Source: CAZFOB01 sp964520325
GTDB taxonomy: Bacteria > Actinomycetota > JAICYB01
Length of the DNA stretch: 64,000 nucleotides
Direction of reading: 5' to 3'
NCBI GenBank assembly: GCA_964520325.1
Contig: CAZFOB010000004.1
Coordinates: 62,001-126,000, forward strand
Every line of letters starts with the position of its first letter. The first letter of the stretch is position 1. The notes beneath the pieces are model-generated. The model searched no databases, was not told the DNA's origin, and worked only from the letters and a program-made list of their open reading frames with translations. Made by a program: the position numbers and the translations under genes. Shown here piece after piece: positions 31,514 to 39,344 of the stretch.

Positions 31514-31678
31514 TTATCGACTGACGGCACGTCCCTGCGACTCGATGCGCCCCGGCGGCACGTTGCGAACGCGTGATCCGATGATCACGAACGACGCGGC
31601 CCACGCGATCGCGACCGCAGCCAGCAGGCCGTAGATGAGCGCGGCGAGAACCCAGCCACCGTCCGTCGCGGACGCCAC
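31514..31678 (-). CDS. Small single-helix membrane protein
   Basis: 54 residues from GTG 31678: a short polar start, one long hydrophobic helix (WVLAALIYGLLAAVAIAWAASFVIIG) and a basic tail (SRVRNVPPGRIESQGRAVSR). An in-frame TGA just upstream of CGG TAC leaves GTG as the only normal start. It is divergent from aceE by 41 bases. The positive tail after the helix suggests N-out/C-in. Function unknown. Confidence 0.5.
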   Translation of the reverse strand: MASATDGGWVLAALIYGLLAAVAIAWAASFVIIGSRVRNVPPGRIESQGRAVSR

Positions 31679-31706
31679 CGTCAGCGGCTCGCTGTGGACC
31701 TCGGGG

Positions 31707-31712
31707 TACCGT
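31707..31712 (+). promoter_or_regulatory. Putative leaderless -10 (TACCGT) for aceE
   Basis: TACCGT ends 7 bases before the aceE ATG at 31720; no ribosome site between. Confidence 0.45.
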
Positions 31713-31719
31713 CATAGGT

Positions 31720-34425
31720 ATGACGTCGGGCGACTTTCACGAGCAGCTCCCGGATATCGACGGGGAGGAGACCGATGAGTGGCTCGAATCGTTCCGCGCT
31801 CTCTCGGCCGAGAAGGGTCAGGCGCGAGCGAGCTACGTCCTGAGACAGGTCCTGGCCGAGGCGAGACGCTTGCAGATCGGCGTTCCGCCGATGGTGTCGA
31901 GCAACTACGTCAACACCATCGCCCCCGAGGACGAGCCACCGTTCCCGGGGGACGAGGACATGGAGGCTCGCATCCGCCGCCTCATCCGCTGGAACGCCGC
32001 CGTGATGGTGCTCCGCGCCAACATCACCAAGCCGGGCCTCGGGGGCCACCTCTCCACGTACGCGTCGGCGGCCTCCCTGTACGAGGTCGCGTTCAATCAC
32101 TTCTTCCGCGGCAAGGACGCCCACCCGGAGACGGGGGGCGGCGGCGACCAGATCTTCTACCAGGGACACGCCACACCCGGGATGTACGCACGCTCATACC
32201 TCGAGTACCGCTTCGACGAGGACCGTCTCGACAACTTCCGCCAGGAAACGCTCGGGACGGTCGGTCTGTCGTCCTATCCACATCCGCGCCTCATGCCCGG
32301 TTACTGGGAGTTCCCGACGGTGTCGATGGGACTCGGCCCGATCAACGCGGTCTACCAAGCGCGCTTCAACCGGTACTTGCACGCGCGCGAGATCAAGGAC
32401 ACATCGCAGCAGCGTGTGTGGTGCTTCACCGGCGACGGCGAGATGGACGAACCCGAGTCGACGGCGGCATTGACGCTTGCGTCGCGCGAACAGCTCGACA
32501 ACCTGATCTTCGTCGTCAATTGCAACCTGCAACGTCTCGACGGACCGGTGCGCGGCAATACCAAAGTCATCCAGGAGCTCGAGTCGCTCTTCCGCGGCGC
32601 GGGATGGCACGTCATCAAAGTCGTGTGGGGACGCGAGTGGGACCCGCTCCTTGCGCGCGACGTCGATGGCGTGCTCGTCGACAAGATGAACGCAACGACC
32701 GACGGCGAGTTTCAGAAGTACGCCGTGGCCGGCGGCGGCTACATCCGCGAGCACTTCTTTGGCCCCGACCCGCGCCTGCGCCGTCTCGTCGAGCATCTGT
32801 CGGACTCCGACCTGGAGCGGCTGCGTCGCGGCGGGCACGACTACCGCAAACTCCACGCCGCGTACAAGGTCGCCACTGAACTTCAAGGCGCGCCGGTCGT
32901 CATCCTCGCGAAGACCGTGAAGGGCTGGGCTCTCGGTGAATCGATCGAAGCGCGAAATGTCACGCATCAAGCGAAGAAGATGACGGTGACCGACCTCCGC
33001 TCGTTCCGCGACCGCCTCGGACTTCCGCTATCGGATCGCGACCTCGACGCCGAGCTGCCGCCTTACTACCGTCCGCCGAAGCACACCTCAACGATCGAGT
33101 ACATGACGTGGCGCCGATCCGAGCTCGGCGGATTCTTGCCCGAGCGCCGTGTCAACTACGTCCCGCCGAAGCTCCCCGCGAAGGATGTCTACGAAGAGTT
33201 CCTCACCGGCACCGAAGACAAGAAGACCGAAGTCGCGACAACGCAGGCGTTCGTCCGGCTGCTGCGCGTGCTGTTGCGGGACGAGGAGATCGGCGAGCGC
33301 ATCGTCCCGATCATCCCGGACGAGGCTCGGACGTTCGGGATGGAGTCACTCTTCAAGACGCTCAAGATCTACAACCCGCTCGGACAGCGCTACGAGCCGG
33401 TCGACGTCGAGACGTTGATGCCGTATGTCGAGGACGCAACCGGACAAGTGCTCGAGGAAGGCATCACCGAAGCCGGATCGATGGCAAGCTTCACGGCCGC
33501 GGGAACCTCGTACGCGACTCACGGCCAGCTCACCATCCCGTTCTTCATCTTCTATTCGATGTTCGGTTTCCAGCGCGTCGGTGACCTCATCTGGGCCTTC
33601 GGTGATGCACGCGGTCGCGGATTCCTGCTCGGAGCAACGGCCGGACGAACCACACTCGCGGGCGAAGGACTGCAGCACCAGGACGGCCACTCGCCGCTGG
33701 TCGCATCGACGGTGCCCAACTGCGTCAGCTACGACCCTGCCTTCGCCTACGAGGTGGCGGTCATCATCCGCGACGGTCTGCGCCGGATGTACGAAGAGGG
33801 CGAGGACATCTTCTACTACCTCACCCTTTACAACGAGCAGTATGTCCAGCCGAAGATGCCGCGCGGTGCCGTCGACGGGATCCTGCGGGGCCTGTACCGC
33901 TTCAAGAAAGCGAGCGGGCCCAAGAGGAACGCTCCGCGCGTGCAGATCCTCGCGTCAGGGCCGACCGTGCCGATGGCGCGTGACGCGCAGGACATCCTGA
34001 ACGCCGAGTACGGCGTGGCCGCCGACGTCTGGAGCGCGACGAGCTTCAGCCAGCTGCGCAGCGACGCGCTCGACTGCGATCGGTGGAATCGCCTGCATCC
34101 GTCCGAGACGCCCCGCGTGCCGTATGTGAGCGAGATGCTCGAAGATGGCATCCCCGTCGTTGCCGTTACGGATCACATGAAGGCGGTGCCCGACCAGGTC
34201 TCGCGCTGGGTCCCCGAGCCGTACATCTCGCTCGGCACCGACGGTTTCGGGCGTTCCGACACCCGCGAGGATCTGCGCCGTCACTTCGAGATCGACACCG
34301 GACACATCGTCGTTGCCGCGCTGCACGTCCTCGAACGTGCCGGCGAGATGAAGGCGGAACGTGTCATCGACGCGATCGCATCGGCAGGCATCGACCCCGA
34401 CGCGCTCGATCCGCGCTACGCGTAG
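31720..34425 (+). CDS. aceE: Pyruvate dehydrogenase E1 component, homodimeric type
   Basis: 901 residues, full length for the AceE family. Decarboxylates pyruvate with thiamine diphosphate and passes the acetyl group to lipoyl E2. The ThDP motif runs from CFTGDGEMDEPESTAALTLA to FVVNCNLQRLDGPV; HFFRGKDAHPETGGGGDQIFYQGHATPGMYAR and the YDPAFAYEVAVIIRDGLRRMY region are typical. No E2 or E3 gene lies nearby. Single-gene unit, consistent with the scattered PDH genes of actinobacteria. Confidence 0.97.
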   Translation: MTSGDFHEQLPDIDGEETDEWLESFRALSAEKGQARASYVLRQVLAEARRLQIGVPPMVSSNYVNTIAPEDEPPFPGDEDMEARIRRLIRWNAAVMVLRANITKPGLGGHLSTYASAASLYEVAFNHFFRGKDAHPETGGGGDQIFYQGHATPGMYARSYLEYRFDEDRLDNFRQETLGTVGLSSYPHPRLMPGYWEFPTVSMGLGPINAVYQARFNRYLHAREIKDTSQQRVWCFTGDGEMDEPESTAALTLASREQLDNLIFVVNCNLQRLDGPVRGNTKVIQELESLFRGAGWHVIKVVWGREWDPLLARDVDGVLVDKMNATTDGEFQKYAVAGGGYIREHFFGPDPRLRRLVEHLSDSDLERLRRGGHDYRKLHAAYKVATELQGAPVVILAKTVKGWALGESIEARNVTHQAKKMTVTDLRSFRDRLGLPLSDRDLDAELPPYYRPPKHTSTIEYMTWRRSELGGFLPERRVNYVPPKLPAKDVYEEFLTGTEDKKTEVATTQAFVRLLRVLLRDEEIGERIVPIIPDEARTFGMESLFKTLKIYNPLGQRYEPVDVETLMPYVEDATGQVLEEGITEAGSMASFTAAGTSYATHGQLTIPFFIFYSMFGFQRVGDLIWAFGDARGRGFLLGATAGRTTLAGEGLQHQDGHSPLVASTVPNCVSYDPAFAYEVAVIIRDGLRRMYEEGEDIFYYLTLYNEQYVQPKMPRGAVDGILRGLYRFKKASGPKRNAPRVQILASGPTVPMARDAQDILNAEYGVAADVWSATSFSQLRSDALDCDRWNRLHPSETPRVPYVSEMLEDGIPVVAVTDHMKAVPDQVSRWVPEPYISLGTDGFGRSDTREDLRRHFEIDTGHIVVAALHVLERAGEMKAERVIDAIASAGIDPDALDPRYA

Positions 34426-34429
34426 GGCC

Positions 34430-35079
34430 TCATCTGGCGCCCAATGAGGGCCGCACCATATCGACCCACGCTTGGTGCACGGCAAGGAGACCCGCGTCGT
34501 CCAGTGGCGCCCAATGGCACCTGAAGAGGTAGATCCCTTCGGCGATGAGCTCCCAGCTCTCACGAACACCGGGCGGCGCATCGCATGTGTAGAGATGACG
34601 CATCTGCGAGGTCGCGAGCGCTGTTGTGCGCACCCATCCTTTGACCGATCCCGCCATCCGCGGCGGGTCCACATCGAGGTCCCATTCTTCGACGCCGACG
34701 TTCGACCAATCCACGCGCTCTTCATGCAGGCGGACGACGGTGCGGAAGAGGTCGAGGATGAGCACGCTGGCACCGTCGACGGGTTCGGCGAGAAGCGGTA
34801 CTGCTTCGACGCAGACTCGTTCGTCGGGATCTGGAAATTCCGGGAACGACGCGAGGTGGACGACGTCCGAAACGGTGACTTCGGTCTCCTCCTCGAGCTC
34901 CCGGATCGCTGCGAGCCTTATGTCCTCTCCGGGCTCGACAGTCCCAGCCGGGACCTGGACCCCCGAACGGTCGTGGTCGAAGACCAACAGCTCTGGTCCA
35001 TCTGAGTTTGGCGGATCACGAGGACCGCGACCTTGTAACGGGCGGGGTCGACCGTTTTCTCCTGTGTCTGTAGCTGCAT
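34430..35079 (-). pseudogene. NUDIX hydrolase interrupted by a one-base frameshift
   Basis: The main frame holds an intact NUDIX box (G-x5-E-x7-REL-x2-E-x, read as GTVEPGEDIRLAAIRELEEE) and about 150 further residues. Its N-terminal strand, however, is encoded in another frame: ATG 35079 gives MQLQTQEKTVDPARYKVAVL then VIRQT, the expected first strand, after which one missing base near 35005-35015 would join it to SDGPELLVFDHDRSG. In the main frame the corresponding residues are LQGRGPRDPPN, which is not protein-like. Either a real frameshift or an assembly error; a shorter protein starting downstream cannot be excluded. Hydrolysed substrate unknown. Confidence 0.65.
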
Positions 35080-35132
35080 CTACTGTAGAGCTCGTGTTCG
35101 TTGTGCGGCAGATGCTGCAGAAGAGATAGATG

Positions 35133-35157
35133 TAAGATATGCTGCACAATATGCAGC
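35133..35157 (+). promoter_or_regulatory. -10-like TAAGAT and operator palindrome of the MazEF-like module
   Basis: TAAGAT (35133-35138) is followed by the inverted repeat GCTGCA (35141-35146), 5-base spacer, TGCAGC (35152-35157), which covers the ATG at 35151. A further ATGCTGCAG occurs at 35112-35120. The layout fits autorepression by the antitoxin or the complex. Confidence 0.45.
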
Positions 35158-35441
35158 GCAAGACGGTGAACCTCATTGGGTCGACATCAAGCACGGTGGC
35201 ACCCTTCTTCGATCGGCTCAGTCCCGAGCGAGGGGCCTTGGAAGAGCTTGCGGGTGAAGCACTGGACTCCGAGAGCGATGTGCTCCGGGCGCTCGTGACC
35301 GTCGGGATCCGATCTGTCGAGGATCGTCGTCTTGAGGTTGGCTACGCGACTTGGGCGGCTGCAACGTGCGACGAAGACCGCGAGTGGTCTACGGGGTCCA
35401 CTGCAGCCCTGGCCGAGCGGGCTGCACGAGATGACGGGTAG
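35151..35441 (+). CDS. Antitoxin of a MazEF/PemIK-like module
   Basis: 96 residues, acidic, with the core LSPERGALEELAGEALDSESDVLRALVTVGIRSVEDRRLEVGYATWA. A helix-rich pattern without a clear AbrB hairpin; the N-terminal strand-like RKTVNLIGST followed by helices could be a ribbon-helix-helix fold. ATG 35151 is preferred to the in-frame ATG 35139 because a TAAGAT hexamer ends at 35138. It overlaps the toxin gene by 11 bases, the usual arrangement of antitoxin first. Confidence 0.65.
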   Translation: MQRKTVNLIGSTSSTVAPFFDRLSPERGALEELAGEALDSESDVLRALVTVGIRSVEDRRLEVGYATWAAATCDEDREWSTGSTAALAERAARDDG

Positions 35442-35763
35442 CGGTCCTTCCCCGCTCAGGGGTCAAGTATTCTTCGCGGACCTCGGAATGATCGGTGAGA
35501 AGCCCGTCCTCGTCGTGTCGAACAACATCCGCAACCGCAATCTTCGGGACGTCGTCGTGGCGCGCATCACGACGGCTGGCAAGCCCGACTTGCCGTCGAT
35601 CGTCACGTTGCCGCCGGGCGAGCCGGTCGTCGGAAGGGTGCTCTGCGACGACTTATCCACGGTGTCGAAGGAACATCTCTCGCGCCATGCGGGCGGGCTT
35701 TCGCGGGCAACGATGCACGCTGTCGATAGCGGGTTACGGGTAGCGCTCGCGCTTTCCACCTGA
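35431..35763 (+). CDS. MazF/PemK-family mRNA interferase toxin
   Basis: 110 residues. RGQVFFADLGMIGEKPVLVVSNNIRN corresponds to the MazF G(x)V(W/F)xxDL...KPRPVLVVS segment, VVVARITTAG and LCDDLSTVSKEHL to the following strands with the catalytic Arg and Thr/Ser. Expected to cleave RNA at short sequences when the antitoxin is lost. ATG 35431 begins inside the antitoxin gene. This is the second toxin-antitoxin module in the window. Confidence 0.85.
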   Translation: MTGSGPSPLRGQVFFADLGMIGEKPVLVVSNNIRNRNLRDVVVARITTAGKPDLPSIVTLPPGEPVVGRVLCDDLSTVSKEHLSRHAGGLSRATMHAVDSGLRVALALST

Positions 35764-35863
35764 CCCGGAGTGCCCCCACCTCACCTGCGTGACCACGTCG
35801 ACCAAGTGCGCCCGGCTATGAGACAGTGCTTGTGGCGAGTTCACGCACCGGGAGGGTGACCGG

Positions 35864-37069
35864 ATGAAGTTCCATTTCTTCCATCTGATGCCGTACCCGT
35901 ACCTGCCCGATGACTTCCGCGAGAAGGTGCGCTCGGTCTGGGTGGACGTCCCGATCGACTACTACGACCCGGTCAAGGGACACGCGATCTACCACGAGTA
36001 TCTCGACGAGCTGATGTACGCCGACGAGCTCGGCTTCGACGGCATCTGCGTCAACGAGCATCACCAGAACGCATACGGCCTGATGCCGTCGCCGAACCTC
36101 ATGGGCTCGATCATGGCGCGCGAGTCGAAGAACGCCAAGGTCGTCGTGATGGGAAACTCGGTTGCGCTGTACAACCCGCCGACGCGCGTGGCCGAGGAGT
36201 TCGCGATGCTCGATGTGCTCTCGGGTGGCAGGTTGGTTGCCGGGTTCCCCGTCGGCACGCCGATGGATTCGAACTTCTGTTACGGCACGCCACCGGCGAT
36301 CCTGCGTGAGAAGTACCGCGAAGGTGTCGAGCTGATCGTGAGGGCGTGGGCGGAACGCGAACCGTTCGCATTCAACGGCAAGTACACGCAGCTGCGTTAC
36401 GTGAACGTCTGGCCGCGTCCGATCCAGCAGCCGCGTCCGCCGGTGTGGATCCCCGGTGGGGGATCGGTTGAGACGTGGGAGTTCTGCATCAAGAACCACT
36501 TCAACTACAGCTACCTGTCGTACTTCGGTTACGAAGGCGCGAAGGACGTGATGAAAGGCTACTGGGACACCGTGTCCAACCTCGGGGCCGAGCCGAACCC
36601 ATATAGCGCGGGATTCCTCCAGTTCATCGGCGTCGCCAAGGACGACGCGGAGGCCGAGAAGCTCTACGCGCCGGCGGCGCTGTACTTCTACAACAAGTGC
36701 CTGCACCTCTATCCGGGCTTCGTGCAGCCGCCGGGGTATTCGTCGATGGAAACGGTGCGTCGAAGGATCCAGTCGCAGGTCGCCGGCGCCGCCGCGATCG
36801 GCGGAGAGTTGACCTGGAAGGACATCCTCGACCGCGGCTACGTCGTGGCCGGAAGTCCCGAGACGGTGATCGACCGGCTGCAGGAAGCCGCAGACACGCT
36901 ACGCATGGGACACCTGATGGTCTTGCTGCACTTCGGGAACATGGCGAAGGAAACCGTGCGCTACAACAGCGAGCTCTTCGCACGAGAGGTGATGCCGAAG
37001 CTGTCCGGACTCTTCTCCGACTGGGAAGACGAGTATTGGCCGGCGCCCTCACCGGTGGCGCCCCGATGA
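35864..37069 (+). CDS. LLM-class flavin/F420-dependent oxidoreductase
   Basis: 401 residues, longer than the other LLM proteins here. FHFFHLMPYPYLPDDF, FDGICVNEHHQNAYGLMPSPNLMGS, VVMGNSVALYNPPTRVAEEFAMLDVLSGGRLVAGFPVG and VWIPGGGSVETWEFC are found in the alkanesulfonate-monooxygenase-like branch. Ribosome site GGAGGGTGA about 8 bases before ATG 35864. Coupled to an alpha/beta hydrolase by a 4-base overlap; together they resemble oxygenase-hydrolase pairs for ketone or terpene breakdown. Confidence 0.92.
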   Translation: MKFHFFHLMPYPYLPDDFREKVRSVWVDVPIDYYDPVKGHAIYHEYLDELMYADELGFDGICVNEHHQNAYGLMPSPNLMGSIMARESKNAKVVVMGNSVALYNPPTRVAEEFAMLDVLSGGRLVAGFPVGTPMDSNFCYGTPPAILREKYREGVELIVRAWAEREPFAFNGKYTQLRYVNVWPRPIQQPRPPVWIPGGGSVETWEFCIKNHFNYSYLSYFGYEGAKDVMKGYWDTVSNLGAEPNPYSAGFLQFIGVAKDDAEAEKLYAPAALYFYNKCLHLYPGFVQPPGYSSMETVRRRIQSQVAGAAAIGGELTWKDILDRGYVVAGSPETVIDRLQEAADTLRMGHLMVLLHFGNMAKETVRYNSELFAREVMPKLSGLFSDWEDEYWPAPSPVAPR

Positions 37070-37893
37070 GCCGGCGCACTTCCAGACAGGTCACGCTCTG
37101 GGACCCGCCGATCACGGCGAAGATCTACGAGCAGGGCGCCGATGCAGATGGGCAGCCGGTCCTGTTCCTGCACTCCGGAAGCGGCATCACGCCGAGCGAC
37201 CCACTGTTGGCGGCTCTCGCCGCGTCTCGCAAGGTCATCGCGCCGAGGCACCCGGGCTTCGTCGATCCGGACGAGCTCGACGAGCTGCGCGACGTCCACG
37301 ACCTCGCGCTCTACCACGACGAGCTCCTCGACAAGCTCGGTCTCGACTCGGTCGCGGTGATCGGGCACTCGTTCGGCGGGATGGTGGCCGCAGAGCTTGC
37401 TGCGCACGTGCCGAACCGCGTGTCCAAGCTCGTGCTGGCTGCGCCGCTCGGCTTGTGGAACGACGACTACCCGGTCACCGACTTCTTCACTGCGTTTCCA
37501 TTCGGCATGGCCGATCTGCTCTGGCACGACTCGTCATCTCCCGAGGCGATGGCCGCGATGACGGCCATGGCGCAAGGTGACGACGAAGAGGAATCGAAGT
37601 CGGACGATCCCCTCACAGCCATGATGCTCCGCGTGCTGCCGGGCCTCGTGACGCTCGGCAAGTACATCTGGCCGCTCCCCGACAAGGGACTCTCGCGCCG
37701 GCTGCGCCGCATCAAGGCACCGACCCTTGTGATCTGGGGCGAGAAGGACAAGCTCACGCCGTCGCAGTACGCCGACGACTTCGTGAAGGGCATCCCCGAC
37801 GCGGCGCCTGCGTTCATCCACGACGCCGGCCACATGGCTCCGTACGAACGCACGCACGACTTCGTCCGCCTGGTGAACGACTTCCTCGGGTAG
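37066..37893 (+). CDS. Alpha/beta hydrolase
   Basis: 275 residues. Nucleophile elbow GHSFGG (Ser102), oxyanion region FLHSGSG, acid in IWGEKDKLTP and final His in HDAGHMAPYE give the full catalytic triad. The start ATG overlaps the stop of the LLM oxidoreductase (ATGA), suggesting that it hydrolyses the product of that enzyme. No signal peptide. Confidence 0.93.
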   Translation: MSRRTSRQVTLWDPPITAKIYEQGADADGQPVLFLHSGSGITPSDPLLAALAASRKVIAPRHPGFVDPDELDELRDVHDLALYHDELLDKLGLDSVAVIGHSFGGMVAAELAAHVPNRVSKLVLAAPLGLWNDDYPVTDFFTAFPFGMADLLWHDSSSPEAMAAMTAMAQGDDEEESKSDDPLTAMMLRVLPGLVTLGKYIWPLPDKGLSRRLRRIKAPTLVIWGEKDKLTPSQYADDFVKGIPDAAPAFIHDAGHMAPYERTHDFVRLVNDFLG

Positions 37894-37913
37894 ACCGGGG
37901 CAAGGCGCCACGC

Positions 37914-38246
37914 ATGAGGACGATCGCGCTCGTGGTGCACGTCGCGTTCGCGCTCGCCATGCTCACGGCGTGCGTGTGGGGCGCAGCCAATCTCCCGGGC
38001 TCGGCACGGATCCCCGTCCATCTCGGCATCAGGGGTTTCGGGACCTTCCTCTCCAAGCGTGTCGCGCTGATGCTTTGGGCGGTTGCCGCGATCGGAATCG
38101 TCGTCCCGAACGTGGCGACGATGAGCGCCGTTGAGCACGACCTCCTAGCGCAGGACGTCGTGCTCGCCGTGTTACCTCTCCTCTTCGTGGTTCAGTTGCT
38201 GGCGTTCCGAAAGGCATCGTCGAGCACGACCAACCGTCGATCATGA
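37914..38246 (+). CDS. Membrane protein with SdpI/DUF1648-like N-terminal pattern
   Basis: 110 residues, three to four hydrophobic helices (ALVVHVAFALAMLTACVWG, RVALMLWAVAAIGIVVPNV, LLAQDVVLAVLPLLFVVQLLAF). RIPVHLGIRGFGTFLSKRVAL follows the DUF1648 rule of Pro-x-His-x5-Gly near the first loop, though the family normally continues longer. Overlaps the next gene by 4 bases. Function not known. Confidence 0.65.
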   Translation: MRTIALVVHVAFALAMLTACVWGAANLPGSARIPVHLGIRGFGTFLSKRVALMLWAVAAIGIVVPNVATMSAVEHDLLAQDVVLAVLPLLFVVQLLAFRKASSSTTNRRS

Positions 38247-38935
38247 CGTCCTTGATGGCGCGCCTCGGCAAGCTCTCGCCGATGCGCTACATGGAATGGG
38301 GACACACCGAGTATTACCACCCGATGTTGTTGAAGCTCGTTCCCGTGGGTGCGGCGCGCGCGCTCGACATGGGATGCGGCACCGGACTGTTCGCGCGGGC
38401 GCTTTCGTCCCGGGTGGCTAGCATCGATGCGATCGATACGTCGGACGAAGCGTTGTCGCTGGCACGAAAGCGTTCGCGCAGAGTCCCCAACGTCACGTAT
38501 CGACGGGCCGATCTCCTCGCCGACGACATCGAGCCGGGCGGGTACGATTTCGTGTCCTGCCTGATGTGCATCCACCACATGCCGTTCGAGCCGGCGCTCG
38601 AAAGGCTCGCGACAGCCGTGCGGCCGGGCGGCGTCCTCGCGATCCTCGGACTGGGGCAGCTGACCCCCGCCGACCTTCCGGTGGCGATGGGGATCCTGCC
38701 GCTCGACGTCGCGATGGGCGTGCGGTTCAAGATCGCGAAGGCGATGGGACGACCGTCGCTCGCCGGGATCGGTCCCGAGGCACCCATCGCCGACCCGACG
38801 ATGCGGGTGCACGAGATCCGGACGAAGGCATTGGCAGCGCTGCCGGGCAGTACGTTCAAGCGTCACGTCTTCTACCGGTACTCGCTCGTCTACCGTCCTA
38901 AGGTGTCTGAGCCGTACCAGATCGGCTCTGGGTAG
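38243..38935 (+). CDS. SAM-dependent methyltransferase, class I
   Basis: 230 residues. Motif I LDMGCGTGLFARAL binds S-adenosylmethionine, IDAIDTSDEAL is motif II and YDFVSCLMCIHHMPFEPAL motif III/IV, followed by RPGGVLAILG. Fits the UbiE/arsenite-type small-molecule methyltransferases. ATG overlaps the membrane protein stop as ATGA. Directly behind its stop comes a truncated acyl-CoA synthetase, so a deletion endpoint lies here. Confidence 0.92.
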   Translation: MTSLMARLGKLSPMRYMEWGHTEYYHPMLLKLVPVGAARALDMGCGTGLFARALSSRVASIDAIDTSDEALSLARKRSRRVPNVTYRRADLLADDIEPGGYDFVSCLMCIHHMPFEPALERLATAVRPGGVLAILGLGQLTPADLPVAMGILPLDVAMGVRFKIAKAMGRPSLAGIGPEAPIADPTMRVHEIRTKALAALPGSTFKRHVFYRYSLVYRPKVSEPYQIGSG

Positions 38936-38952
38936 CCGGGCCGTGCGGAAGG

Positions 38953-39233
38953 GGGGCTTACCTCGAGGTGGAGTCGGCGCTCATCGAGCATCCGGCCGTC
39001 GCCGAATCCGCCGTCGTCGGCAAGCCCGACCCCGACCGCACGCAGATCGTGAAGGCGTACGTCGTCCTCGCGCCGGCCACGAGGCCGGCGATGCGCTCGT
39101 CAAGCAGCTACAGGACCATGTGAAGAACGTCACGGCGCCCTACAAGTACCCCCGCGAGATCGAGTTCGTGACGGAGCTCCCGAAGACGATCTCCGGAAAG
39201 ATCCGGCGAACGGAGCTGCGGGACAGGGACTGA
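38953..39233 (+). pseudogene. C-terminal relic of an acyl-CoA synthetase (ACSM-like), with frameshift
   Basis: The frame reads EVESALIEHPAVAESAVVG and KPDPDRTQIVKAYVVLAPA, then shifts by one base near 39079-39085 and continues in another frame as EAGDALVKQLQDHVKN, YKYPREIEFVTELPK and TISGKIRRTELR. This is the last 90 residues of the medium-chain acyl-CoA synthetase family including the catalytic Lys in SGKIRR. The N-terminal 450 residues are absent. A clear pseudogene, bounded upstream by the methyltransferase and downstream by a tandem repeat. Confidence 0.85.
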
Positions 39234-39256
39234 CGTTTCCCGAGACGCGCTTTCCT

Positions 39257-39307
39257 GTCATATCGACCTGCGCGTCATATCGACCTGCGCGTCATATCGA
39301 CCTGCGC
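39257..39307. repeat. Tandem repeat, 3 x 17 bp (GTCATATCGACCTGCGC)
   Basis: Three perfect 17-base copies in the gap between the synthetase relic and the next lipoprotein gene. Short for a CRISPR and without spacers; each copy contains ATATCGA. Most likely slippage-derived. Confidence 0.9.
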
Positions 39308-39344
39308 ACCGGAACCCGCGGCTTGGTTCTCGCGTTAGTCACGT

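Noticed and set aside
34995..35025. Programmed -1 frameshifting in the NUDIX gene
   Set aside because: No X-XXY-YYZ slippery heptamer or downstream structure is obvious at the joint; an indel is simpler.
39257..39307. Three-unit repeat as a possible CRISPR
   Set aside because: Units of 17 bases directly adjoin with no spacers, and no cas genes are present.
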